DNA of 32,080 nucleotides from assembly GCA_964503525.1 (NCBI GenBank), contig CAZCZY010000010.1, positions 1 to 32,080 on the forward strand. The letters are read 5' to 3'. Positions within the stretch are counted from its first letter, which is position 1. Each line of letters opens with the position of its first letter. Source of the stretch: CAZCZY01 sp964503525. GTDB taxonomy: Bacteria > Patescibacteriota > JAUYIX01. Under the pieces are notes generated by a model that was not told where the DNA came from, ran no database searches, and saw only the letters and a program-made list of their open reading frames with translations. Shown piece by piece: positions 1 through 7,678 of this stretch. The translations under genes were made by a program, and so were the position numbers.

Positions 1-876
1 TGGCTCCTCGAGAACGTCGCGGCCGATATCGATGTGGCCGGAACAAACGCGCGCCTCGCCTTTACTAAAGGTAAAGTCACGGTCACTCAACCGAGCAAAA
101 GCGGCATCGGCGTTGACTTAGAAAAAGCGGCGCGCGACATCATTTTCTCGATCGCCTCCGACAAACCTCAAGTTAAACTAGTGCTTAAAGAAAAAAAGCC
201 TGAGATCACCGAAGACCGCATCGCTGAACTCGGCATAAAGACGCTAATCGGCAAGGGTGTAAGCGATTACAGTGTTAGCCCGCCTAACCGTATTGAAAAC
301 ATCAACGTTGGTTTTTCAAAACTGCATGGCCTGGTGATTGCACCGGGCGAAGAATTTTCTACCGTCGGCTCGTTGGCGCCAATCGATGCGGCCGCCGGAT
401 ATCTACCAGAGCTCGTCATCACCGGAAATAAAATTACCCCGCAATATGGCGGTGGGCTTTGCCAAGTATCTTCGACGCTTTTCCGCGCAGCGCTTGATAC
501 CGGCCTGGATATCACCGCACGAACCAATCACGCCTTTTCTGTAAGTCACTATGTCTGGCCCTACGACGAGTACGGTGTTGAGGCCACCATCTATGACCCC
601 GAGCCGGACCTCAAATTTATAAACGATACCGATGCGTACATTTTGATCCAGGCCTACACCACTGCCGACGAAAAAGCAGTTGTAGAATTCTATGGTACGG
701 ATCCTGGACGAACCACAACCATTGAGGGTCCTTGGCGGCTATCGGGCAGTGCTGCAGGCGGCGGCACCACAACCTTTACGTACACGGTATTTGATGATGC
801 AACTGACAAGGTTTTTCGCACAGAAGAGTTTGTATCTGTTTTTCAACCGCTGTCCAAGTTTAAGCTAACCAACTAG
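1..876 (+). CDS. VanW-domain protein, 5'-truncated by the window edge
   Basis: The frame is open from base 1, so the start lies outside the window. 291 codons are visible and the stop is TAG at 874-876. The middle part, roughly bases 270-640, has the VanW-family pattern: a PNRIENI segment, APGEEFS, a YGGGLCQVSSTLF cysteine motif, and the following N-H and DPEPDL segments. The sequence before it resembles the peptidoglycan-binding-like region that usually precedes VanW. A glycine/threonine-rich beta tail follows. VanW proteins are envelope proteins whose biochemical role is poorly defined; the glycopeptide-resistance link is by name only. An extracytoplasmic location is inferred, since the signal peptide would be outside the window. 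The GTG at 34 is internal and should not be taken as the start. Confidence 0.85.
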   Translation, partial: WLLENVAADIDVAGTNARLAFTKGKVTVTQPSKSGIGVDLEKAARDIIFSIASDKPQVKLVLKEKKPEITEDRIAELGIKTLIGKGVSDYSVSPPNRIENINVGFSKLHGLVIAPGEEFSTVGSLAPIDAAAGYLPELVITGNKITPQYGGGLCQVSSTLFRAALDTGLDITARTNHAFSVSHYVWPYDEYGVEATIYDPEPDLKFINDTDAYILIQAYTTADEKAVVEFYGTDPGRTTTIEGPWRLSGSAAGGGTTTFTYTVFDDATDKVFRTEEFVSVFQPLSKFKLTN

Positions 877-890
877 CTGACCGCGTGTAT

Positions 891-923
891 ATAAAAAAGA
901 ACCTCACGCGGATACGTGAGGTT
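891..923 (-). terminator. Rho-independent terminator overlapping a stop codon
   Basis: A perfect 9-bp inverted repeat (900-908 with 915-923, 6-nt loop) is followed on the minus strand by a T-rich run (complement of 891-899). It therefore terminates the minus-strand gene at 904-1440, whose TGA stop (904-906) lies inside the stem. On the plus strand the hairpin has no T-run after it, so termination of the VanW gene here is less certain. Confidence 0.75.
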
Positions 924-1440
924 GGCTGACTGATTCTGTTACAACGACATCGTCCTCGTGGGAAACCAGACGAACAACGTTGTCGAGCATCTCGATAGTG
1001 GAGAGAAGAAGTTGGTGTGCCTGAATTATCTCGAAGCCCACATTTTCCCAAAGCTCTTTGTCCATCACAATATCGGCAAAGACCGCGCGCCTGTCCGTGA
1101 ATTGTCCGACCATTTCGATCAACTTGCGGATGCGTAAGTCCGCGTAGTCCGGATCAACCAGGGCTTGTGCCTCACGATCCGCAAAGGTCGCCATATCTTG
1201 GCCCTCATCGGCACGACCTTCCTCTTCCTCGTAATACAGTCTAGAAGCCGTCACGCTAACGATTGTGTAGAGAACTACGATTCCCTGCCGGACTTCGTCC
1301 TTGTGCAAAAGTCGTGGATCGTTTGCGACCGTCCGCCATAGCTTGCGTAGCCGACGCATCACGATATCACTAAGCGCTGTGATATCGGTTAAGGTTTGAG
1401 CCAACCAGGGTGGCAAGCTTTCTTGCACGTTCTCGAGCAT
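904..1440 (-). CDS. hypothetical protein, 178 aa
   Basis: I do not recognise this family. The start is ATG at 1440, chosen because a strong SD (GGAGGTG, complement of 1444-1450) lies just upstream; an upstream extension to 1482 has no such signal. The product is soluble, acidic and apparently mostly helical, with no signal peptide or TM segment. It has a central E/D-rich stretch and a C-terminal half rich in I, L and M. It is a single-gene unit: a possible promoter lies at 1499-1527 and a terminator overlaps its stop codon. The strong SD contrasts with the leaderless or SD-poor housekeeping genes nearby, and codon third positions look GC-rich. It could be an accessory gene. Confidence 0.6.
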   Translation of the reverse strand: MLENVQESLPPWLAQTLTDITALSDIVMRRLRKLWRTVANDPRLLHKDEVRQGIVVLYTIVSVTASRLYYEEEEGRADEGQDMATFADREAQALVDPDYADLRIRKLIEMVGQFTDRRAVFADIVMDKELWENVGFEIIQAHQLLLSTIEMLDNVVRLVSHEDDVVVTESVSQPHVSA

Positions 1441-1498
1441 TTTCACCTCCGTATAGTTCTGTATGTTGTAAAGGTGCCACAAGTTTGCGCGGGGATGC

Positions 1499-1527
1499 TA
1501 ACAAAACCAGCAAGTAGTGCAAGTCAA
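1499..1527 (-). promoter_or_regulatory. possible promoter of the 178-aa gene
   Basis: On the minus strand a TTGACT -35 box (complement of 1522-1527) is 17 bp from a weak TTGTTA -10 (complement of 1499-1504), about 60 bp upstream of the ATG at 1440. The -35 is good and the -10 is poor, so this is tentative. Confidence 0.3.
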
Positions 1528-1836
1528 CACGGGAAGTTTTTGGAGATAGCCCAAGGAAGTGGGCGCCAGAATCGCTAGTATAGAGCTCTAGACAAAGCAA
1601 GAAGATCAAGGGGCGCAGGAGCAGGAGCTGTGGGCAAGCCACAGAGCCACCACGTCCTTGTACCTCCCCACCATTGATTGTCTAGAGGTCTAAACCGACG
1701 AGTCTACGTTGCAAATAAGTGTCTGAATAAAAAAACGACGCGCGGGAAGCGCACCTCCTTTTTTTTATAAAACGAACATTACGGACTGACGAACACAGGA
1801 CTGTAGCAGGGACTTGATTTTGTGTCAAATAGATAA
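1528..1836. other. intergenic stretch without a recognised gene
   Basis: No convincing coding frame lies between the promoter region of the 178-aa gene and the terminator at 1837. The stretch contains a small hairpin at 1628-1644 (6-bp stem, 5-nt loop) and a GC-rich segment at about 1738-1757 flanked by an A-run and a T-run, which could be a weak plus-strand terminator. I looked for tRNA, tmRNA, SRP RNA and RNase P RNA signatures and saw none. Confidence 0.5.
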
Positions 1837-1861
1837 AGAGGCTCTCATTGTGAGAGCCTCT
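1825..1861 (-). terminator. hairpin terminator downstream of the RmlC-like gene
   Basis: A perfect 11-bp inverted repeat (1837-1847 with 1851-1861) encloses a 3-nt loop. On the minus strand it is followed by a moderately T-rich sequence. It lies about 43 bp after the stop of the minus-strand gene at 1905-2486. Confidence 0.65.
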
Positions 1862-1904
1862 AGCACTGCACTGTAAGCGACAGTACTGCGATGTGCGGAC
1901 TAAG

Positions 1905-2486
1905 CTAAGTAGGAATGATCGTTGTTCGTCCCGAAAACAATGGTGCATCCGGGAACAACAGTCGCAGCGTCGGATTGTGTGCGTCCTTTTCTGACACAAT
2001 CACCGGAGTGATCGGCCAGGAAATCGCGAGGTCTGGGTCGTTGTAGGCGATGCCCAGGTACTTGCCCTCTTTGGCATCCTCGGGCTTCCAAACATCAGGA
2101 AATAGATATGAGTAGATCGTATTGGCTTTGAGTGATTGGAAAGAATTCCCATACCCCCTGGGTACGAACAGCGCCCGGCGCGGGTTCAACATATAGCCTT
2201 CATGCGTCCCAAAGTTGGGGTTGTCAGGTCTGACCTCAGCGATCACTGCCGCAGCCGCACCAGAGATGACGTTGATGTACTTAGACCAAGGCTCCGCATG
2301 GATTCCGCGCACCACGCCGGCCTTCGAGACCGACACACTCAACTGGCGCGGAGTAAAGTCGGGCAGTCCTTGGGCGGCAAGCTTCTCACTCTGGTAAGCC
2401 TCAAAAAAAGCACCGCGTTCGTCCCGGTGCCACTTGAGCGTTATGAGCGCAACGCCAGGCAGTTTTCTTGACCATGTGATTTCCAT
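1905..2486 (-). CDS. RmlC-like dTDP-4-dehydrorhamnose 3,5-epimerase family protein
   Basis: 193 aa from ATG 2486, chosen because AAGGAG (complement of 2494-2499) lies 7 nt upstream; the longer frame to 2531 lacks an SD. Cupin-fold RmlC hallmarks are present in order: RDERG-FFE near the N-terminus, RGIH (the catalytic-base His of the family), a Lys in the following SKYI, NPNFG, VPRGYGNSF, YNDPDLAISWP (the Asp partner), and VSEKDA near the C-terminus. Family enzymes epimerise C3 and C5 of dTDP-4-keto-6-deoxyglucose in L-rhamnose synthesis. Here the usual GFAHGF histidine is replaced by Asn, and HAEPW replaces HYQ/HFQ, so the substrate may be a different NDP-4-ketosugar. No other rhamnose genes are in the window. 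It is monocistronic with its own terminator. Confidence 0.8.
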   Translation of the reverse strand: MEITWSRKLPGVALITLKWHRDERGAFFEAYQSEKLAAQGLPDFTPRQLSVSVSKAGVVRGIHAEPWSKYINVISGAAAAVIAEVRPDNPNFGTHEGYMLNPRRALFVPRGYGNSFQSLKANTIYSYLFPDVWKPEDAKEGKYLGIAYNDPDLAISWPITPVIVSEKDAHNPTLRLLFPDAPLFSGRTTIIPT

Positions 2487-2590
2487 TTTGTCGCTCCTTA
2501 TGTTGCTCCTAGGTGACCAAACTTCTATCACCTCCGCTTTAGTTGCAATTGCTGCAATTTCTGTAACGAACTGCCGCCAACCTCCCAGAT

Positions 2591-2607
2591 TTGACCCTTT
2601 ACGTCAA
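2591..2607. repeat. TTGAC-N7-GTCAA inverted repeat upstream of ruvB
   Basis: A 5-bp perfect inverted repeat with a 7-bp spacer lies just upstream of the predicted ruvB -35 box. It could be an operator, but a repeat this short can arise by chance. Confidence 0.25.
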
Positions 2608-2609
2608 TT

Positions 2610-2640
2610 TTGAGGCGAGTTTGTTCGTTTAGGGTATACT
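2610..2640 (+). promoter_or_regulatory. ruvB promoter, predicted leaderless
   Basis: The -10 box TATACT (2635-2640) is followed by 7 nt and then the ruvB ATG at 2648, so transcription would start at or one base before the ATG. TTGAGG at 2610-2615 is a possible -35 with a long 19-bp spacer. No SD precedes the ATG, which fits a leaderless mRNA. Confidence 0.5.
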
Positions 2641-2647
2641 CGGGAAT

Positions 2648-3730
2648 ATGACGATCGAACCCTCAAAAACGGCCGCATCTACTGGCAAGACGATGCGTGA
2701 GCGCGTCACTGAACCAGATATTCGCGCTACGGAAGGAAAGCTCGAGCAAACGCTCCGCCCCAAAGTTTTGGAAGAATTTATTGGCCAAAATCAGATCAAA
2801 AAAAATTTGCGCGTATTTTTGAGCGCCGCAAAAAAACGTAACGAACCCATTGAGCACGTGCTGTTGTCCGGCCCACCTGGACTTGGCAAGACTACACTCG
2901 CTCACATCATCGCGCATGAGATGAATGTTCATATTGTGGTGACGAGCGGTCCGGCCATAGAAAAACAGGGCGACCTCGCCGCTATGCTCGCCAATCTTAA
3001 AGAGCGCGACATTTTATTTATCGACGAGATTCACCGGCTGCATCGCACGATCGAAGAAGTGTTGTACCCCGCCATGGAGGATTTTGCGCTGGACTTGGTT
3101 GTTGGGAAGGGTGCGGGTGCACGCTCGCTCCGACTAGACCTTCCAAAATTTACGATCATTGGCGCCACGACGCGTGTGGGAATGTTGTCTGCACCACTGC
3201 GCGATCGCTTTGGCGCAAATTTTAGGGTTAATTTTTATGAGGAGCAGGATATCGCCGAGATTATTCGCCGCTCAAGCAAGATTTTAAAAATCACTATTGA
3301 GGATGACGCAATTGCGACGTTGGCATCACGCACCCGCCTGACCCCGCGCATTGCCAATCGTTTGCTCAAACGCGTGCGAGATTTTGCGGAGGTGTCTGGT
3401 TTGCCTAGTATCACGGGTGCCGTAGCTAAGGCTGCGTTGGATCAGCTCGCTGTTGATGCCGCCGGCCTCGATGAACTCGATCGTCAATTTTTGCGCACCA
3501 TTGTTGAGCGGTTTAGTGGTGGGCCCGTCGGCATCAATGCCATCGCCGCGTTTATTGCTGAGGATGAAAACAGCCTACTGGATGTGGTTGAGCCCTATTT
3601 GATCCAAGCTGGGTTTGTTGACCGAACCTCGCGCGGACGCGTCGCCACCGCCAAGGCATTTCAGCATCTTGGGCTGCCTGCACCGGTATCTCCCGCAGCG
3701 ACTTCCGCCATGCCACTAAAGATGAAATAA
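2648..3730 (+). CDS. ruvB: Holliday junction branch migration DNA helicase RuvB
   Basis: 360 aa. RuvB hexamers are the ATP-driven motor that migrates Holliday junctions together with RuvA, and RuvC cuts the junction. The sequence shows the RuvB N-terminal RP-LEEFIGQ segment, Walker A GPPGLGKT (residues 75-82), Walker B DEIHR (126-130), sensor 1 GATTR and the C-terminal winged-helix region (FSGGPVGINAIA, EPYLIQAGF). The length is normal for the family apart from a ~35-residue N-terminal and ~20-residue C-terminal extension. The start at 2648 fits a leaderless promoter. The first gene downstream is 34 nt away. ruvC is about 7 kb away on the other strand and no ruvA is seen in the window, so the ruv genes are dispersed. 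Confidence 0.97.
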   Translation: MTIEPSKTAASTGKTMRERVTEPDIRATEGKLEQTLRPKVLEEFIGQNQIKKNLRVFLSAAKKRNEPIEHVLLSGPPGLGKTTLAHIIAHEMNVHIVVTSGPAIEKQGDLAAMLANLKERDILFIDEIHRLHRTIEEVLYPAMEDFALDLVVGKGAGARSLRLDLPKFTIIGATTRVGMLSAPLRDRFGANFRVNFYEEQDIAEIIRRSSKILKITIEDDAIATLASRTRLTPRIANRLLKRVRDFAEVSGLPSITGAVAKAALDQLAVDAAGLDELDRQFLRTIVERFSGGPVGINAIAAFIAEDENSLLDVVEPYLIQAGFVDRTSRGRVATAKAFQHLGLPAPVSPAATSAMPLKMK

Positions 3731-3764
3731 TCGGCCACAAGCGCTACTATTGCCCCAAAGACCC

Positions 3765-3986
3765 ATGTCATTCGATCTGTACGAACAAAATTCAACCGCC
3801 ACCCTGATCATTTTTTTTGTTTTGGGCGCTTTTTTGGTTTTCTATGGCGTCTATTCTTTTTTTGCCGGGTACCATGCTATTAAATTTGGTTTTCACGGCG
3901 ATAAATTTACTTGGCCCGTGTTGACTCTGTTTTTGATTGGTTCGGGGGTACTGATCGCGACAACAATTGTTGGTCTTCTAAATTAA
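3765..3986 (+). CDS. small membrane protein, two TM segments, 73 aa
   Basis: ATG at 3765 is preferred over a TTG at 3750. Residues about 12-34 and 47-70 are hydrophobic enough to span the membrane, joined by a short G/H/K-containing loop (FGFHGDKF). No SD is visible; TACTAT at about 3745-3750 could be a -10 giving a very short leader. It sits between ruvB and the PH-domain membrane gene on the same strand, 25 nt before the latter. I do not recognise the family, and no function can be assigned. Confidence 0.65.
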   Translation: MSFDLYEQNSTATLIIFFVLGAFLVFYGVYSFFAGYHAIKFGFHGDKFTWPVLTLFLIGSGVLIATTIVGLLN

Positions 3987-4011
3987 TCTCCTAGATTTTT
4001 GATTTAACATC

Positions 4012-4635
4012 ATGCACGAAGCAGGCTCAATTTTTCCAGGACAACGACCCGATGAAAAAATAATAATTTTTACACGCAGACATTGGGTGGTGCTGTTTAA
4101 TTCTTTGATGGCAACATTGGCGCTGGTTGGCGCTTATTTTGTAGCATTGTTTGTGGTCATACGTTTTGCTGGACTCAGTTGGGAGGGAGTGGTGGGTGAT
4201 ATTTTGACCGCAGTGACGGGGATTGCGATGCTGATCAGTTGGTTGTACCTGTATATAAAATTTGTCGACTACTATCTGGATGTCTGGATCTTAACGACAG
4301 AGCGAATTGTTGAGATAAAACAACGCAGCTTATTTAATCGCCAAGTGGCCGAACTCGACTTGTCTACTGTGCAAGACGTCTCCAGCAAGGTGCGCGGTAT
4401 TTTTGGCACTTTTTTGAACTACGGCACAATTTTTGTACAAACGGCCGGCACCACAGAATTATTTCAGTTTAACAAGTTACCCCGTCCGTATGATGCCGAG
4501 AAAAAGATTTTGGATATTCAAGCGGGGTTGGAGGAGCGAACCAAACAAGAGATTGGCGCAGCGATAAGTCAGGGCACGCCACTGACGGACAAACAACAAC
4601 AGGCGATGCGACGCGATATCCCGGACTTAGAGTAA
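4012..4635 (+). CDS. PH domain-containing (bPH2/YdbS-like) membrane protein
   Basis: 207 aa. Two TM helices (residues about 26-50 and 62-84) are followed by a bacterial PH-like domain of the DUF304/YdbS type: a YYLDVWILTTERIVEI strand-turn motif, then FNRQVAELDLSTVQDV and a GTI-V-T-G pattern. The C-terminus (about 170-207) is polar. Proteins of this family are membrane-anchored with no settled biochemical role. It is separated by 2 nt from the downstream isomerase gene, so the two are almost certainly co-transcribed. Confidence 0.8.
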   Translation: MHEAGSIFPGQRPDEKIIIFTRRHWVVLFNSLMATLALVGAYFVALFVVIRFAGLSWEGVVGDILTAVTGIAMLISWLYLYIKFVDYYLDVWILTTERIVEIKQRSLFNRQVAELDLSTVQDVSSKVRGIFGTFLNYGTIFVQTAGTTELFQFNKLPRPYDAEKKILDIQAGLEERTKQEIGAAISQGTPLTDKQQQAMRRDIPDLE

Positions 4636-4637
4636 TT

Positions 4638-5627
4638 ATGGCCACAGTGACCCCAGAAAAATTTAGACAGTTTGTCTACGATTTTCCAAACCAAATAGCG
4701 GTTGGTTTGGAGGCTGCACGTGCTGTGGTTACTGCGCCCCGACAGTTTAGTCGCGTGGTGGTTTGTGGTGTGGGAGGTTCGGCTTTGGCGGCGGATTTGG
4801 CCAATGCATGGCTCGATCTTAATCCGGATATTTTTGTACACCGCTCATTTGATCTGCCAAACGAGGCTGATGGCGAGGCTCTAATTATTGTCATGTCCCA
4901 TTCGGGAGACACGCGCGAGGCACTTTCCGCTTTTGATGCCGCAATACAGGCCGGACGATCCGTGGCAGTGGTCACAACTGGCGGGGAATTAGCCAAGCGC
5001 GCAAAGGCGCGCAAAGTGTCGACGGTATTATTGCCACAGACTGATGCTCCTGCACGTCTTAATACGGGCGCACAATTAGCAGCACTTGCCACCATCCTCA
5101 CCAGGGCCGGGATTATCGGGGATCAAGAAGCAGCGCTGGTGGAAGCAGCCGCGGAAATAGCCCAAGACCGAACGCTAGAGAATCAGGGTGCAGCTTTGGC
5201 CGAGGCGATTGATGTTCGCTTGCCATTGGTGTACGCGTCGACACACAACGCAGTGCTCGCACGCAACTGGAAAATAAAATTGAACGAAACCGCTAAGCGC
5301 GCGGCGTTTTGGAATGTTTTGCCCGAGGCCAACCACAATGAGTTGGCTGCTCTTGGTGACGGTGCGGATTATTTTTTTCTGCTTACGCTAGTCGATCCGG
5401 ACGACGACAAGCGCGTAAGAGAATATTTCGATATTACGGAGGGGTTAGCTCGCGGCCTTGCGTGGCCCGTTAAGCGAATCGAGTTGCTGGGGTCAAGCCG
5501 ACTCGCAAAAATTTTGCACACCACATGGCTTGGAGATTGGTTTGCACTCAAATTGGCCGAACGCCTAAGGGTTGATCCTGCCGCCACACCGTTAATCGAC
5601 GATTTCAAAAATAAGGCCCAAAGCTAG
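4638..5627 (+). CDS. bifunctional phosphoglucose/phosphomannose isomerase (PGI/PMI family)
   Basis: 329 aa. SIS-fold isomerase that interconverts glucose-6-P or mannose-6-P with fructose-6-P, feeding glycolysis and sugar-nucleotide synthesis. Visible motifs: GVGGSAL (residues 44-50) and SHSGDT (87-92) of the first SIS domain for sugar-phosphate binding, and the C-terminal KLNETAKRAAFWNVLPEANHNEL block with the Glu and His used in proton transfer. The length matches the archaeal/CPR-type PGI/PMI (about 300-340 aa) and is shorter than classical PGI. It starts 2 nt after the PH-domain gene. It is the only central-carbon enzyme in the segment besides glutamate dehydrogenase. Confidence 0.9.
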   Translation: MATVTPEKFRQFVYDFPNQIAVGLEAARAVVTAPRQFSRVVVCGVGGSALAADLANAWLDLNPDIFVHRSFDLPNEADGEALIIVMSHSGDTREALSAFDAAIQAGRSVAVVTTGGELAKRAKARKVSTVLLPQTDAPARLNTGAQLAALATILTRAGIIGDQEAALVEAAAEIAQDRTLENQGAALAEAIDVRLPLVYASTHNAVLARNWKIKLNETAKRAAFWNVLPEANHNELAALGDGADYFFLLTLVDPDDDKRVREYFDITEGLARGLAWPVKRIELLGSSRLAKILHTTWLGDWFALKLAERLRVDPAATPLIDDFKNKAQS

Positions 5628-5643
5628 ATTAACTGCCCACTGA

Positions 5644-5844
5644 CTATCGATTTTGGTCGTCGGGGTAGTAGTCCAGGCTATTTGGCACGCAGTCGCCGTC
5701 GTTGTCATCGGTTGTGATTGGGCAAGCGGTTGCACCACCTGTTACTTGTGTTCGTGCCTGGAGTCCCAAAACAACAACTAATGCGATAGCAACGGCAATC
5801 GCTACACCTATCAACATATAAGCCACAAGGGTAGAGGTTTTCAT
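5644..5844 (-). CDS. small membrane-anchored protein with Asp-rich Ca-binding-like tail, 66 aa
   Basis: ATG at 5844 is chosen because a predicted -10 box lies exactly 7 nt upstream; the frame extends to 5895 but that part reads through the promoter. Residues about 7-31 form one hydrophobic helix (signal anchor). The C-terminal part DDNDGDCVPNSLDYYPDD resembles a thrombospondin type-3 / dockerin-like calcium loop (DxDxDG) with two cysteines. The tail is probably outside the membrane. It is divergent from the lamin-tail surface protein, with only 49 bp between starts. Function unknown. Confidence 0.6.
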   Translation of the reverse strand: MKTSTLVAYMLIGVAIAVAIALVVVLGLQARTQVTGGATACPITTDDNDGDCVPNSLDYYPDDQNR

Positions 5845-5851
5845 GCCATTT

Positions 5852-5879
5852 ATTTTATCTTTTTTTAAGGATTGAGCAA
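5852..5879 (-). promoter_or_regulatory. leaderless promoter of the 66-aa gene
   Basis: On the minus strand a TAAAAT -10 (complement of 5852-5857) lies 7 nt before the ATG at 5844, with TTGCTC (complement of 5874-5879) as a possible -35 at a 16-bp spacer. Confidence 0.45.
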
Positions 5880-5880
5880 T

Positions 5881-5886
5881 TATGAT
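5881..5886 (+). promoter_or_regulatory. -10 box of the lamin-tail gene, predicted leaderless
   Basis: TATGAT at 5881-5886 is followed by 7 nt and then ATG at 5894. No good -35 is visible at 16-18 bp. It faces the divergent promoter at 5852-5879. Confidence 0.35.
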
Positions 5887-5893
5887 TGTGGGC

Positions 5894-7678
5894 ATGAATA
5901 AATCAATTGCCCCAACTATTAAGTTTTTGTTAAGTTCATTGGTCTGTTGTACACAGGCAGCTCCAGTTCTCGCTCAATCAAGCCCGCCCGCTCCCATACA
6001 GCCTGGCGAGGTTGCAGTGACAGAAGTTCTAGCCAATGCCGTAAATGAGGCTACTGGCGAGTTTGTGGAAGTTATTAACACCAGTGATGCGGTGCTGGAC
6101 CTGTCCCTTTTTAGATTTTCGGATAACTCGGGGGTCATTCAGGCCATTGCCCCGTTTGCCCGCCCGCTCCCTTTTGGCATAGCAACGACCCTGCTCGAAC
6201 CCGATCAAGTCGCATTAATTCTCGATAAAGACTATGCCGGCGAGTACGATCAGCGAATTGCAGCTTCAGTGCTGGATCCAGCCGCGCTGGTTGTGGTTAC
6301 TACCAGTCAAGGGTATCTCTCATTCGCAAACACAGCTGATAGTGTGACGCTTACTGGTCCGACTGGAATTATCAGTGATTCTTTCAGCTGGACTGCTGAT
6401 GCTGGCAGTGAAATTTCTTTTTCGCGCATCAAAAAAATATCTGGCGAACTTGATGTACTTGCCGCCGACCCCAAAGGGCTCTCCGCTGGATATGTGCGCG
6501 AGGAGGAGATTATTGTGCCACCCACGCCACCCACCGTCGTGATTTCTGAATTACTACCAGACGCCACCGGTAGTGATGACGCCGAGTTTATTGAGATAGA
6601 AAATACCGGAGCGGCTCCTGTCAATCTCAACGGATTATTGTTGCGCGACCTAGTTGGTGATGAATTTTTATTGAGCGGTGATCTTGCAGCGGGAGGTTTT
6701 TTGACCTTTGGGCCAGCCCAGACGGGAATTACCCTAAATAATACGGGGGATTCTGTTGGATTGCTTTTTACTAATAATGGAACAGAGCAAGTCACTGATA
6801 CGGTATTGTATCCGGCCGCAAGCGAGGGACACAGTTGGAGTAGATTTGCCTCTGGCTTTGCCTGGACAACGCAGGCAACCCCTGGGGTCAAGAATGTTCT
6901 GGTTCCACCAGTGCCGACTCCAGGCAATGGCAGTTCTACGCCAGATGAAGAGGCCACGGTCCTGGAGGAAAGCGCGGATAGCCAAGATACCGTAGGCGCT
7001 CTTTTAGTAGACTCCATTAAAAAAGTGATCGAGCTACCAGCGGGAACAGTTCTAATGGTACGCGGCGTTGTTGTGACTCCCGTGGGCGTATTTTTCCCTA
7101 AGAATTTTCACGTCCAAGATTCTTCTGGTGGATTATTGGTAAAACTACCGCTCGATTTCAAACTGGACTCAAAAAATACCATCACGGTCGGACAAGAAGT
7201 TGAATTAGTTGGTAAAACTGCAATCTATCGAGACATGCCACGCCTTCTTTTGAGTAGTGCCCCAAAAATTATTGGAAAAAAACCAGTAACGGTTAGCAAG
7301 CAAGGTATCAGCGCGATCTCCGATGATGACATTGGGCGCCTCGTCACACTCGGCGGCACCGTAAGTCAGCGAAGTGGTCTGTCTTTTAAAGTGAAGCAGG
7401 GCGATGACACGATGTTGGTCAGTGTTCGTGCCGGAAGTGGAATAACATCCAAAGCACCACCAAAAAACACGGCCGTTCAGGTGACTGGGGTTGTACTGCG
7501 CAGTGGCAAGCAATTGGTTTTGGCACCCCGCTCAAGTGCTGATCTGGGGGGAGCCGGGCTTGTTCCAACGGGAAGTCCTGTAACACCCCCGCTATTACTT
7601 GCTATGTTCTTGGCTTTTGGGGTTCTCGCTCGTCACTTACGACCGCGCTCGAGCGCTGGATCAATCAAAAAGTTTTGA
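5894..7678 (+). CDS. secreted lamin-tail domain surface protein with C-terminal OB-like region and TM anchor
   Basis: 594 aa from ATG 5894; an in-frame ATG at 5882 lies inside the -10 box and is less likely. A signal peptide ends near PVLAQ (residue about 28). Two lamin-tail domains follow: about 35-190 (VAVTEVLANA...EFVEVINTS) and about 210-330 (VVISELLPDATGSDDAEFIEIENTG). After a proline/acidic linker, residues about 375-560 look like OB-fold repeats of the kind seen with secreted nucleases (VRGVVVTPVGVFFPKNFHVQD). No nuclease motif is seen. The C-terminus has LVPTG, a hydrophobic helix and a basic tail, resembling a cell-wall sorting or TM anchor. Its last 46 nt overlap the convergent ATP-grasp gene. 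Confidence 0.8.
   Translation: MNKSIAPTIKFLLSSLVCCTQAAPVLAQSSPPAPIQPGEVAVTEVLANAVNEATGEFVEVINTSDAVLDLSLFRFSDNSGVIQAIAPFARPLPFGIATTLLEPDQVALILDKDYAGEYDQRIAASVLDPAALVVVTTSQGYLSFANTADSVTLTGPTGIISDSFSWTADAGSEISFSRIKKISGELDVLAADPKGLSAGYVREEEIIVPPTPPTVVISELLPDATGSDDAEFIEIENTGAAPVNLNGLLLRDLVGDEFLLSGDLAAGGFLTFGPAQTGITLNNTGDSVGLLFTNNGTEQVTDTVLYPAASEGHSWSRFASGFAWTTQATPGVKNVLVPPVPTPGNGSSTPDEEATVLEESADSQDTVGALLVDSIKKVIELPAGTVLMVRGVVVTPVGVFFPKNFHVQDSSGGLLVKLPLDFKLDSKNTITVGQEVELVGKTAIYRDMPRLLLSSAPKIIGKKPVTVSKQGISAISDDDIGRLVTLGGTVSQRSGLSFKVKQGDDTMLVSVRAGSGITSKAPPKNTAVQVTGVVLRSGKQLVLAPRSSADLGGAGLVPTGSPVTPPLLLAMFLAFGVLARHLRPRSSAGSIKKF

Noticed and set aside
1682..1999. 105-codon minus-strand frame after the RmlC-like gene
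   Set aside because: It runs through the terminator hairpin, has odd composition (Cys/Arg-rich) and no SD.
2623..2637. Possible LexA site in the ruvB promoter
   Set aside because: Only the first half GTTC is present; after N7 the second half reads GTAT, two mismatches out of four.
6307..7017. 236-codon open frame on the minus strand inside the lamin-tail gene
   Set aside because: It is the antisense shadow of a gene with clear domains, has low-complexity composition and no start signal.
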